64,000 nt of DNA, taken from Lepidodermella squamata. Lineage: Eukaryota > Gastrotricha. How positions within the stretch are numbered: the stretch's first letter is position 1; every line of letters starts with the position of its first letter. Shown one piece after another: positions 30,425 to 40,951 of the stretch. The DNA lies in assembly GCA_047495785.1 (NCBI GenBank), contig JBLDXI010000015.1, positions 4,092,001 through 4,156,000 on the forward strand, in the 5' to 3' direction. Position numbers and translations under genes: made by a program. A model generated the notes under the pieces. It was not told where the DNA came from, did not search any database, and saw only the letters and a list, made by a program, of their open reading frames with translations.

Positions 30425-33400
30425 ATGGCAATTTTCACGAAAGTTTTGTGCGTGCTACTGATGTTGATCGAAACGGTTAAATGTATTCCCCCAGTTCCAG
30501 ACACCATTTCTTTTCCACTACCGAGTGATTACGCTTCAACACCTGAGTACGCCCCAGACTTGTCTTTTGACATGGAGAACTCGAGCATTGACGGCTATGC
30601 GGCAACTCAGCGAAGATACGCTGCGCAGGCCGTTTCCAATGGCTTCCAGATAACTTCAATGTCAGCAACACCGGTGTCTCCAAACACAACATTCGGTTAC
30701 GTAAAAATTGTAATTTCCCCCTGTATTTCCTATAACGTCGGTACTGCGAAAAAGGTTCTATCATAACATTTCCCTTTCTATCAATGAAAACAGCATAAAA
30801 AATGTGCAGGCCATCATAACAGCAAATAACCAAAACAGCAAATGCGACAAAACAGCAGAAATACGATGCATCTTTTTTGAAAAATTTGCTGTTTTTCGTA
30901 TTCGCTGTTCTGCGCAGTTGGTGTATTATCGTCGTACCAAAAAACTTTCCACGGTAATCATCCCTTCTGTGGATTGTTTTCCACGCTGGTTCGATTGGCA
31001 TGATCAGATTTTCTTTTAGAATGGCTGTTGTAAGCACTTTTGAACACTTTTGAAGATGGAGATAGCATCTTTACGCAGCGCGGCCATTTTATGACGTGCT
31101 CGATAAGGCCAAATTAATTTTACGATTCTTCATTTTTCAATGGTTTTGTTTGAACAACCGGAATCGCTTACTTTTAAAGCGAATAATCTTCATTGAATTA
31201 TCAAGAATTTTGCTGTCAATTTCCGATTTTCATGCATTAAAATGTAGCTATGTATATAGTTCCAAGTTGTCAGCGAACTTTGCGAATTTTCCCTTCCACT
31301 AATAAACAAGAAAACTGAGCTGGAAAGTGACTGTAGCAGGCTAACAACTATCAAGTATTACCTACCGTTCATTTTATAATAAGCAAGCACGATGGGCAGT
31401 CGAACCAACATTTTTGACATTATAATTGTTAACTTTATCGAAGCCCTAATTCAAAAAATCAAGATGACATTTTCTCCGAATTCACATGTGGATCTTTCTG
31501 GAAGTACTTACCACTGGTTCCCACCTTTCGTTTAAATTATAGCGGATTTTAGTTTGAAATGTGGCTCCTTGTAATAAACTAAATAAATCACACGGAGCAA
31601 TTCTCACGCGGGTGTGTTACGCTACGAGTCACAAGCAGAACATGATGCTATCTCCATTTCCTCCCGTTTCCCAGTATTATAATGAGCTAGAACAATTAGT
31701 GGAGACATGTTTCACCTACACGATGAAATTTCGTGGACATTTTGAAGGTTCGGACTGGGCAGGAAATGTTACTAAGAAGTAGGAAAAAACTATGAATCGT
31801 AAAAATGTGGAGATCGAACCTTTTCTCGCGGATTTCAGCTGATGATATTTTCAAAAACAGCAAGATATTCAATTCGTTTATTTTCGCACAGACCTCTTCA
31901 ATGGGCAAGGGCAGGGTGAGCTCACATTGGAGGGCTGAAATGGAGGTGAGCGCCAACTACAAAACCGACGGGTCTGTGGGATGGTTCGGATTTGCTATAA
32001 GCGGTTGGGATGCGACTCCAAGTAATTCATTAGATAAAATCAGAGCTTTTATAAAATTCATCCAAATTTCACAGCTTTCTCAAATCAATCAAATGGTACG
32101 GATTTTTACGACGCAGTTACCTGGCTGGGAAATCTTAATGTCTGGCAAAGCCTGTCGGTCGGAGGGGCGCAATATCTAGGATATGTTACAGCTAGTGGAG
32201 GTGCAGCGCCGATGAAAATCCCCTCAAACGTCGTCAGGGTGTCATCACCTGGTTGTGGTATAGCTGATCTATTCAACAGCTCAGGAAAATTAGATTTCAG
32301 GCTAATCGTGCAATCCGTTAAAGACAAAGCCACGGTATAAGAAATGATCATTAATTTGGATTTGTATAGAGCTTTCTTCCTTATATCAGACTGCGCTGGT
32401 TCCCTTGCCGGGTTTCGGACTTACACCAGCCGCTGTTTGCATTTCAAACTACTATGGCAATGAAATGACTAACCAGAGACTACAGGGCGACTTATTTCAC
32501 TTTATAGGGGCTATGGGTCAAAACGGCGATGTTCTGGTCAAAAAATTGTAAGACTTCGTCTGTTTAGTTACCTGAATATTTTTTTAATTTCTCATGCCTT
32601 TAGCTACTTTTGGATATTAAACGAAACGATTTCAGCCATTCCTGATACAGCGTCATTACCACTTCCGTGGCAGTATTCGGGCACCCCAAAGTACTTCAGC
32701 TTTCAATCCTTCGATAAAACCAGCTACAATGCAACCGGGAACATGATTATGACCGGCTCATCTTCATACACCGAAATCAGCTCAGGATTTCAGTTAACAA
32801 AAATGGGTTCGGTGACTTCCGGAGTCATAAACTCGTTAGTAAGTTGGTCGATGAAAATGGTGATTTTCATAACCCCTGAACATATGCATTCTCAAGTTCG
32901 GAGGACCTAATGTTCTGCAATCTCAATGGAGAGTAGAAATTGACCTACAGATTGATTATAAGACCGATGGCTCCTTTGCTTGGTTCGGAGTGAGTGTTGG
33001 AAACAAGTACTCGTGGTCGAATAGTAACAATTTCAGCGTCTTTACTTGAACTTGTTATAACTCCTAATGCTTCATATATAGGCAAAACAAGTGGATCAGC
33101 CAATTTCGACGCACTGGCTAATTATAATGGTTTGCACATTTGGCAGAAAATCGGCTATGGCTATGGTGAAATCTACTTGACGAATGTGACAAGTTACGTG
33201 ACAACTGTCACGCCCATACCATTGAACTACACTGCTGTATCTCCGACTTCATGCAACAATCCATCACTTTTCCCGGCTACGGGCACAACAAATTATCGAA
33301 TGATAATTCAGTCCGCAGATGATTTCATAACGGTATTATTATCTTCTTAGTACTTCGTAATGAGTATAAATTGATCACAGGTGGCTGTAGTTACCCTGCC

Positions 33401-35095
33401 TCTGAACCCTGCCTCACCCAGCACTATTTGTCTCGAAAATTTCAATGCAACAGGACTGAGGTCAACAAGTGATGGAGTAGGAATATGGCACCTGCATGGT
33501 TTCCTCGGCGGTAATGCGACAATTGTTGCGCAAAAATTGTGTGTTGTTGACAAATTATCCATCTTGAAAATAAAACTGTGTTCACTAGCTATCTATTTCG
33601 ACTGGCAGCCGGATCGGCATCCTCGACGGTTCCGACTACATCTACAACATCTACAACGACCACCTCTACTCCATCAACGTCAACAATTAGTTCTTCTACC
33701 GAACCACCGTCAACTTCGACCGAAACATCGACCGATTCCGACTCGACAACAACAACTCAGTTGATAACTATCACTCAAACACAGTCACAGTCCGAATTAA
33801 CGACTTCTTTGACGGCAACTTCTTCAACGGTTTCGACATCCTCCACTTCTACGACCACGCAATCGCCTTCTCAGCCCGGTTCTTCAGCGACTAACATGCG
33901 GTCAACCTCTCAGTCTGTAGCAACTGCCGGTGTAGTAACGACTGCCGGACCAACAAATCAAGTGGATCCTGTAACGGGCTTCCCGATCCCGGAACTTATC
34001 GATGGAAATCGAGTTCCAATATTGCGATACGAAGACCTTGCTCCTTGCCAATCTCTGCAAGTCGACATCAGATCCCCAGCAGCGAACACGAAAATCTACA
34101 TGACCTTTGCTGCCGAGGGCTTGCAAAGCCTCGATCCCAGCTCGCAGGAGGTATCGTTATGGAGCTCAATCTTACTGCAGTGGATCGTGTCTGAGTGCAA
34201 CGATAAGGACGCCGCGCCAAATGTCGATGAAAAGGAGCGCATTGTCACAACGAAGCGAGAGGACATCTGGCGACCGTCGTTGATCTTCGCGAATACCACG
34301 TCAGATTTCTACCTAGCCAACCCGGTTTACGGCGAGAAAATGGAAATTGTCTACTATCCTACTCATCCTAATCGAACGCTGTTTTTCCACTGGAATCGGA
34401 TCGGAACATTCACGTCTAGTTGTGATATGGATTTGGGGAAATTTCCGTTTGACAAGCAAACGTGCGATTTCACCTTTCTGATTGACGAATCGGCTGATTT
34501 TGTGACATTTGGAGGGCTGTACGTAACGACTAAAGGAGCGCTCTCAACTGAGATTTGGACATTCGATAAAGTGCAAAAAGAGATAGGAATCACGTTTTCC
34601 TCAAGCCGTCGGACGTCAACAATGAGCTATGCCAAAATTACCTTTTCTTTTAAACGAGATCCCACGTATTACCTGGTCAATTTGGCCATACCCTGTTATA
34701 TTATCGTTGTTCTCGCGTTTTGTTCTCTATTGATGGACCCTTTCGAACCCGATAGGCCTGTGTTTTGCGGCACAATGATGTTAGCCCTGACTGTAGCTCA
34801 GTCTGATGTCTTAGATAGTGTTCCCGTAACATCGCAGCATATCCTATATGCTAATTACATTCTAATGCTTACTGGTCTGTCAGCACTGTTGACAATTTAT
34901 GAAATTCTCATGTCAACCTTGGGCCCAAAATTCTCGAAACCGTATCTGAAACACGTCCGCATTATGCCACTGCGGTTCAACTTGTTTCGATCGATCGACT
35001 TTGCAATTTTCCTGATCGCATTTGATATGGTACTTGTGATTAACCTTTACCTGATCATGGTTGCCACCAGTGACTTGAATTGGATTGCGGTTTGA
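30425..35095 (+). CDS. Chimeric receptor: two unrecognised extracellular modules plus a Cys-loop ligand-gated channel (copy 2)
   Basis: Tandem paralogue of the gene at 26203. Nine exons: 30425-30700, 31892-32021, 32075-32334, 32390-32547, 32604-32838, 32897-33023, 33082-33332, 33381-33538, 33589-35095 (1033 aa). The first eight exons have exactly the same lengths as in copy 1. Only the last is longer, through a longer Ser/Thr linker (extra SSTEPPSTSTE block). The channel part is nearly identical to copy 1; changes include LDSVPVTS versus IQSVPLTS at the outer end of M2. Intron 1 is 1.19 kb against 68 bp in copy 1. All junctions keep frame and no stop interrupts it, so both copies look functional. 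Subunits might co-assemble (inference). Confidence 0.85.
30740..31860. other. About 1.1-kb insertion in intron 1 of the second chimeric receptor
   Basis: The matching intron of copy 1 has 68 bp. Within the insertion, ATGGAGATAGCATC at 31056-31069 has an inverted copy at 31644-31657, about 600 bp apart, suggesting a transposon. No protein-coding gene was recognised; a 186-codon minus-strand frame here has no features. Confidence 0.45.
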
Positions 35096-35736
35096 TCCTT
35101 TTCAGCCTCGTTTTTATTTCTATAATCAGCAAGTTATAAATGCTGTGCTCATGATTCATGATTTGATTTGATATTGAATAAGCCATGCCGATCAAGAGCA
35201 GTAGCTCATGATGCTAATTAAATAATCAAGGTTTCAAATACAGCTTTTCGCCCTGTCTCATTTAAATTCCCTCAAAATTACGAGGAGCTCTCAAAATGTG
35301 AAATATATGACAGAAAGGCTAAAGAAATTGATTTTTATCTTTTTATCAATTCAAAATCAATTCAAGGATTTTTTGCATGATTGATTGATTTAGAGTCTGT
35401 GCATGATTCAATTCCGAAGTAAATTCGAAGTCCCTGGCTGCATTATTGTAAAAAAAATGAGTTCAACAACCCATTATAGCAACCCTTGCTATACTTTTCG
35501 GAATAAAATAAGCATATTAAGGAGAAAATGCGAGTCTAACACAGCTTGTAAACAATGTTATCTAGATAATGACTCGAACATAGATGGCAATATGTAACTA
35601 GTAAATAGCGTAGCCAAGCTGCCGAATTCCTGATAACGCACTCGACGCTACCTGTTTCCGCCTTAATGATTATTTGTTCACATTTGTTTTTAAGCTCCTT
35701 TCTCTTTGCCTCGACATTTTACTAAATCGCTTCAAA
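35096..35736. other. Intergenic region, no gene seen
   Basis: The first about 150 bp are homologous to the 3' flank of copy 1. The remainder shows no coding or repeat signal. Confidence 0.5.
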
Positions 35737-36141
35737 ATGAGGACAATTTTCGCAATTATCACGGGACTGGCCATCGCAGTGCTCCCTGTTGCTCAAGGTG
35801 AAGGAGAAGAGGGTTCTCAAGCCGGCTGTTTCGAGCTGCCCCCGGTTGAGAACGGCATGTATGACACTGATAACAGTGGCCGAGTTGTTGGGACAGTTGC
35901 TACGCTGGTTTGTCGCGACGGTTTCACCTTGACCGGAGAAAATACCGTCAAATGCCAGGAAAATGGCCAGTGGTCGCAGCCTGGCACGTGCACTCAGCCG
36001 AATAGTAAATGTGAGTTCTCACTTTTTCTCACTTTTTTAAATTCCATTTAAATATGTTTATTTCCAGCGCCTAAAATGCCCAAAAGCTCCAAGTATACAT
36101 TCATTTTTGTTAGCCGGGGAAAACGATCAGCAAATGAATGA
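35737..36141 (+). CDS. Small secreted protein with one sushi (CCP) domain
   Basis: Two exons, 35737-36010 and 36068-36141 (115 aa), intron gtgagt..tttccag. Signal peptide MRTIFAIITGLAIAVLPVAQG. A short acidic stretch precedes one sushi domain with four Cys and a Trp (C..ATLVCRDGFTL..TVKCQENGQW..GTC). Exon 2 adds a basic tail (PKMPKSSKYTFIFVSRGKR). The intron position and tail (MPKSSKYTFIF versus VPKSRNHIFIY) match the gene at 22120-22465 although the two are 13 kb apart and on opposite strands. The Met at 35737 was chosen because it starts the signal peptide. Confidence 0.82.
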
Positions 36142-36651
36142 ACTCTGCCTGCAAAAGACTCGCATTCATTGATCAAAATTTTTTTAGAAAAATAAACCGA
36201 TCATTTTTGAAAAACAAAAAAAACGTGAATTCCATCATAATCCACTGGAAAGCGTGTAGCTTCGGAACTAGCTACAACCAGCATTAAAGCTGTAATATGA
36301 AGTTCATCATAAGTTTCCAAGTCATTCATTATGTTGTAGATTTGATTGGCTTTCCAGTAAAAAGCCGGGCGTGCTGACCAAAAATTTTCCGAACCTCCGA
36401 GGTAAAGTTAAATGTTGCCATAATTAGCAGGCTTTGTATTGCATTGGGGGCTAAGCTTAGAACTCAAAAATTTCCATAGACACGATTTTGAGGTGAGCTT
36501 AGCCCCCTATAAATCAACCATCAACTTGAGAATGTCTATCAGCGTTTTGAATTTGTTGTTTGAAAAACCTTTGGCCAGCACTTCTCGTCAAGCATTTGGA
36601 ACCTTGGAGACAACAGGAACTTCGACTTCTGCGAAAAAATGCAATGCAACA
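36142..36651. other. Intergenic region with a short inverted repeat
   Basis: GGGGGCTAAGCT (36446-36457) and its exact inverted copy (36496-36507) could form a 12-bp hairpin with a 38-nt loop. No gene seen. Confidence 0.5.
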
Positions 36652-36882
36652 TCAAATTTGGCGGGAAATTAATTTAATACCCTCGATGCAATTTCCTAGT
36701 AGGTCCCATTTGCAGATCCAAGAGCCGGCTGAAGTCAAAGAACCGTAATTATTTTTACGATAATACGTCATATCGCCTTCATTCTCCGTTGTTTGAACGC
36801 CATTTTCGCTCCATTCCAGTGCCGTTGGATAAGCGATGCAAGCGGCGGTAACAAGTAGATTAGTTACCGAAAATCTGATCAT
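36652..36882 (-). CDS. Small hypothetical secreted protein
   Basis: A 76-aa frame with a good signal peptide (MIRFSVTNLLVTAACIAYPTA). The mature part is short and polar, ending with two cysteines (WICKWDLLGNC). A TATA-like TATATAA on the minus strand (about 36985-36992) lies about 100 bp upstream, and two TGATAA (GATA-type) motifs follow at about 37018-37037. These features support a real gene. No family recognised; a second exon may be missed. Confidence 0.4.
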   Translation of the reverse strand: MIRFSVTNLLVTAACIAYPTALEWSENGVQTTENEGDMTYYRKNNYGSLTSAGSWICKWDLLGNCIEGIKLISRQI

Positions 36883-37070
36883 TTATCGCAGATTGCAAAG
36901 ATTTTTCACAGAAACAAGACAAATCAATTAAAAATTGAATGTAAGCATAAATAACTCGATAAAATTGCTGTATTTTCAGCGCGGTTATATAGGCTGCGGT
37001 AAACACGTGAAATAATATTATCACCTGACCTTATCACATGATTTTATTATTTTAAACGCGTAAATATTTG

Positions 37071-37481
37071 TCAAAGCCACGTTAATTTGACCACGTTCTG
37101 CAGCGCCACAATGCCTATCCAGACGATGACCGTCGTGAAAAAAATGCCCGTAAAAATTGCGGCGATGCTCAGCTGGATCGATGTTCGATAATCTATTTCA
37201 TCGGCTTTCGATCTTCTCGCGAAAATGAAAGCAGGTATCGAGAGGCAGGAACAGCCAATGAAGAGAGCAGTGGTTGCAAGTGTCAGTGCGATTTTCTTCA
37301 GCCGCCCGATTTCCCGCTGGTGAAAGTTGGCCTCGTCGTCTCGAAGAACAGGCAGCGAATCGATGATGATAAAAGATGAGTCACTGGAGATTTTCCGAGT
37401 TAAAGTAACGGCTGGTAGGTCGGGCGAGTCAACGCGAGCTTTTTCCATTTCGGGCTCTTTGAGACTTTTGTGTAAGCTCAT
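37071..37481 (-). CDS. CD225/dispanin-like two-pass membrane protein
   Basis: 136 aa. A polar N-terminus (about 1-58) is followed by KIALTLATTALFIGCSCLSIPAF style first hydrophobic segment, a charged loop (ARRSKADEIDYRTSIQ) and the second hydrophobic segment (LSIAAIFTGIFFTTVIVWIGIV). The positions of the two cysteines, the Pro-Ala after them, the Tyr-x2-Ser-Ile loop motif and the small residues in the second segment match the other family members here. The N-terminus lacks the Pro/Gln-rich repeats seen in the next three genes. Confidence 0.75.
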   Translation of the reverse strand: MSLHKSLKEPEMEKARVDSPDLPAVTLTRKISSDSSFIIIDSLPVLRDDEANFHQREIGRLKKIALTLATTALFIGCSCLSIPAFIFARRSKADEIDYRTSIQLSIAAIFTGIFFTTVIVWIGIVALQNVVKLTWL

Positions 37482-37894
37482 TTTTCGGTAGTAATAATAT
37501 TATATACTAATAAACCTGCACCCAGTGAATAATTTTATTTACTGGTTTGTTTTTCATAATATTCGCTGCTAGTAATTCAATACCAGGCGATTGAGGCGGG
37601 AGGATCCGGCCAGTGGGATTTAGCAGCTTGCAGCCTGTACAAACATGTTTTGCATTCATGATGATATATATGTAAAAATGACAAGACATATATTATTTAA
37701 TTAAACTGCCAGTATTTATCTCAATTTATTTAGACTCGAGGAGCAACTTAGATATAGTTGTATTTCGCTACAATAAATCTATCACTTGTTAGTTTGGTAT
37801 AGTTATCATAGTTGGATTATAGTCCACTCAAGTCCGGTTTATGACATCATCCGAAATATGAAGCATAAATCATTCATTCTTCATCTGCAATGAT
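37482..37894. other. Intergenic region, no gene seen
   Basis: AT-rich; an ATATAT run lies near 37665. No coding signal. Confidence 0.5.
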
Positions 37895-38299
37895 TTAGTT
37901 CCATTGATGCAAAGAATTAGCAGAAAAGTAGTTATCTGTTAATGATTTAATCAATAGCAGAGAAAGAATAAGACCAACGACGATGCTGACAATGCTGCAT
38001 TGGATAGACTTCCAGTAACTTGCTTCCGGCTTGTGCTTCTTGCAGGCGCAGAAGATAGCTGGCAAGGAACAGCAGGGACAGCCGATGCAACAAGCCACAA
38101 TCGACAAGATCAATGCTTTTTCACGCAGGTTTTGGGCGTCGGGGTCGATTACTTTGGCAGGCTGTTGTTGAATGATAACTTGCGCATCACCCGGTTGGGA
38201 TTGGATGGGTTGCTGCTGGATCGGCTGCATCATAGTCATTGGCTGTGGTTGCCCGCCGTTATTCCCATAAGCCATCGGGGCCTGATCAGCGGAAATCAT
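37895..38299 (-). CDS. CD225/dispanin-like two-pass membrane protein (tandem pair, member 1)
   Basis: 134 aa. Gln/Pro/Met-rich N-terminus (QPMTMMQPIQQQPIQSQ), then ALILSIVACCIGCPCCSLPA, loop KKHKPEASYWKSIQ, and second hydrophobic segment CSIVSIVVGLILSLLLI. The cluster of five cysteines in the first segment is a likely palmitoylation region (family knowledge). It is a close paralogue of the next gene, including flanking DNA, so it arose by a roughly 630-bp tandem duplication. Confidence 0.78.
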   Translation of the reverse strand: MISADQAPMAYGNNGGQPQPMTMMQPIQQQPIQSQPGDAQVIIQQQPAKVIDPDAQNLREKALILSIVACCIGCPCCSLPAIFCACKKHKPEASYWKSIQCSIVSIVVGLILSLLLIKSLTDNYFSANSLHQWN

Positions 38300-38534
38300 A
38301 TCGTTGAATGATTAACGATTTCTAGTAAAATTAGACAGAAAACAAATGAATTCTAAAATATCAATTCTGAATTTTTAAGGTAGCGATAGTTTTGGCTTCC
38401 CTTGACTTCATATTCCTCAAAACACGCGATGGAGCGAGGTAGCAAGGTAGCACAGGCGTGAAAGAATACTTCGCAGATATTTATCAGAAGCCTGGATCCT
38501 GGCTACTTGCAACACCTAGCTAGGAGAAAGACAA

Positions 38535-38924
38535 TCAAAGATAGCCTTTTAGGTTCGTCGGCATTAACTCAATAATCATTAGCGAAACAAGAATAAGAGC
38601 AACGACGATGTTGAGAATGCTGCACTGGATGGACTGCCAGTAAGTGGCTTCCGGCTCGTGCTTCAAGCAGGCGCAGAAGATAGCTGGCAAGGCACAGCAG
38701 CAGGGGAAGGTGATGCAACAAGCAACAATCGACAAGATCAATGCTTTTTGACGCAGGCTTTGGGCGTCGGGGTCGATTACTTTGCCAGGCTGTTGAATGA
38801 TGATTTGCGCATCACCCGATTGGATGGGTTGCTGCTGGATTGGCTGCATCATAATCATCTGCTGTGGTGGCCTGCCGTGTTTCGCATAAGCCATCGGGGC
38901 CTGACCTTCATCAATGGAAATCAT
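38535..38924 (-). CDS. CD225/dispanin-like two-pass membrane protein (tandem pair, member 2)
   Basis: 129 aa with the same N-terminal Gln/Pro motif (MIMMQPIQQQPIQSG), Cys-rich first segment (SIVACCITFPCCCALPA), loop LKHEPEATYWQSIQ and second segment CSILNIVVALILVSLMII. The DNA downstream of both members carries a related block (about 38406-38525 and 39047-39160), which marks the duplication unit. Confidence 0.78.
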   Translation of the reverse strand: MISIDEGQAPMAYAKHGRPPQQMIMMQPIQQQPIQSGDAQIIIQQPGKVIDPDAQSLRQKALILSIVACCITFPCCCALPAIFCACLKHEPEATYWQSIQCSILNIVVALILVSLMIIELMPTNLKGYL

Positions 38925-39046
38925 TATAATTGAATGCCTAACGATTCCTAGTAATCAGAAAAAGGAGTTATCTGGAAAACTTGGAATTTAGAAAATCATT
39001 ATTGAATTCGTAGGGTAGAGATAGTTTTAGCTTTTCTTGTCTTCGG

Positions 39047-40387
39047 CCTTCACCTTCCTCAAAACACGATGGAGCGAGGTAGCGACGATGTGAAACAAAT
39101 CTTTGTAGATAGTTATTAGAAGCCCGGATCCTGGCTACAGGCGACGCCTAAGAGGGCTAGAATGAAAGATTTGGCTTAGGTTCGACTTCCATGTTAAACG
39201 CGAAAATCGTTGAGATACATCGGACAATTAGCATTGAATTCCAATTTCACGATGAGAAAATCTAAAATAAGAAGTTAATGGGTCATCATCAACAATAATA
39301 TGCTATGAAAACATCCTGCTTAGCTAATCCTCAAAAAATCGCCGAAAATGAAAAAAAATTCCCGAAGTGAACAGCTCTTTTTCTGAAGTCAATAAGAAAT
39401 CAACGAAAATCGGCGTGCTTCAAATTTAAACAGGCGAAAATTGAGCACCTCGCCAATGTTTTGCTAAAAATGAGTTTGAAAATTGTTCGAAGCTCCTATT
39501 GTATTATTCTATTTTACATCGGTAATCAGATAAGATGGCCTTGAAATCGCACCTTCGACCTGGAAATCAGTTTATGTAAACTACTGTTAGAGCTTTGGCC
39601 AACTGACAACTTAAGTTTACGGGAAAGCTATTGAAAATTGGTCAAGTTCCAATAAATTGCCCCAACGGGTACCTAACTTGGCCGATTTGGCGAGATGGTA
39701 CTTAATAGCGAGAAATTGATACGCCGCTAAGCGAGGTAAGCATTTGGCTTTTACAACTCTGATGAAACGATAAGCCCATTGGCTGTTTGGCCGCACATGG
39801 CTTTTTCAAGGTGGAAATTTAGCAAAGCACTGTTTCCGACGGAAGCTTTTGCAGGAGCTTGGTGGACAAACACGACCCTTAGAGCTCATGAAAACTATTA
39901 GAAGATCAAAAAAGTTGAAAGAAGTTTGCGCCACCGTTCGTCGTCGCCGTCGTGATGCAATGATGCACGTGCGGTCAAAGTGATCGCCGCCATAACGAAC
40001 GCAAAACGAACGATGATGACACGCGCGTGGCACACACGCGACTGAAAAACGTTTATAGGCCATTTTTTATTTGCCACACACGCGCCGGTTTGTTAATGGT
40101 GCGGTTTTTATGAATCACACTGTACAACGAATCCGTAGTCGCTTTTGGCCAGCGTTCGACCTATATTCCAAATTTTCTGAAAATTATTTTGGGACTGCTG
40201 AACTGCTGGGAAACGTCTATAATGTTCATTTATCTAGAATATTTTGTTCAAACCAAAAATTGAAGCAGCGAGGTGAACAAAATTTAGATAATAAATTCTC
40301 CTTTTATTCGGATTTTCTATGATTAAATAGAAATGGCATAGGTTTTGAATACTCGATATAATTTGTCGCTTGCTGACTATTTGACAA
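39047..40387. other. Intergenic region with a duplication remnant
   Basis: 39047-39160 is a diverged copy of 38406-38525. The rest of the spacer has no supported gene; the minus-strand frame at 39806-40063 is Arg/His-rich without features. Confidence 0.5.
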
Positions 40388-40951
40388 TCAATTAAAGTTC
40401 TTAGGCTTCATCGGCGATCCGATGGTCGTTGTTGAATTGTTGAGTAGTTCAACAAAATCCATTTCGCTGATAGAAGCCGACAAGATGCGAAGGCCTAGCG
40501 AACATATGCCGAGGGTGACGCCGATGACGAGCGCGGCGATGCTGAGCTTTATCGATAAGCGATACCTGTTCTTCGATCCGTTCGGCTTGCACGCGTAGAC
40601 AATGGCAGGCACGGCGAGGCAGAGGCAGCCGCAAAATAGCGCGACTATCGACAGCGGCATGGCACAACGCCTCAGCCTATCCGCCTCTGGGTCGTAATGC
40701 ACGTGCGGTATTTGTACGAGGACTTGAGCACCTGGTGGCATGGGTTGACCCGGGACGAGCATGACTGGTTGTTGTTGGATCGGGGCACCGTATTGCTGTT
40801 GAGGCAGCATCGGCACTTGCTCTGGTGGCACTTTGATGTCGGTATTCGGGTCTTGACCTTGAGATGGGTAGTAATTTGGCGGCTGGGCATACCCTGGCTG
40901 TCTCGGATAATCTGGCTGTCTCGGGTAATCCGGTTGTTTCGGATAACTCAT
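40388..40951 (-). CDS. CD225/dispanin-like membrane protein with PRQPDY repeats
   Basis: 187 aa. The N-terminus begins with three PxQPxY units (KQPDYPRQPDYPRQPGY) and continues Pro/Gln-rich to about residue 90. The membrane unit follows: MPLSIVALFCGCLCLAVPAI, loop CKPNGSKNRYRLSIK, then LSIAALVIGVTLGICSLGL. A polar C-terminus of about 30 residues has N-glycosylation-like sites. Proline-rich N-termini with Tyr motifs are common in dispanins and can recruit WW or SH3 proteins (inference). An AG acceptor sits 15 bp before the ATG (minus strand TTTTTAG), compatible with a spliced 5' leader. Confidence 0.78.
   Translation of the reverse strand: MSYPKQPDYPRQPDYPRQPGYAQPPNYYPSQGQDPNTDIKVPPEQVPMLPQQQYGAPIQQQPVMLVPGQPMPPGAQVLVQIPHVHYDPEADRLRRCAMPLSIVALFCGCLCLAVPAIVYACKPNGSKNRYRLSIKLSIAALVIGVTLGICSLGLRILSASISEMDFVELLNNSTTTIGSPMKPKNFN

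Noticed and set aside
30477-31037. 186-codon minus-strand frame
   Set aside because: It overlaps exon 1 of the second chimeric receptor antisense and runs into intron insert sequence; no protein features.
28234-35095. The channel parts as free-standing genes starting at internal Met codons
   Set aside because: The frames lack a signal peptide and begin just after a good acceptor; joining to exons 1-8 keeps frame and supplies the signal peptide in both copies.
39806-40063. Arg/His-rich minus-strand frame
   Set aside because: Low-complexity composition and no homologous feature.
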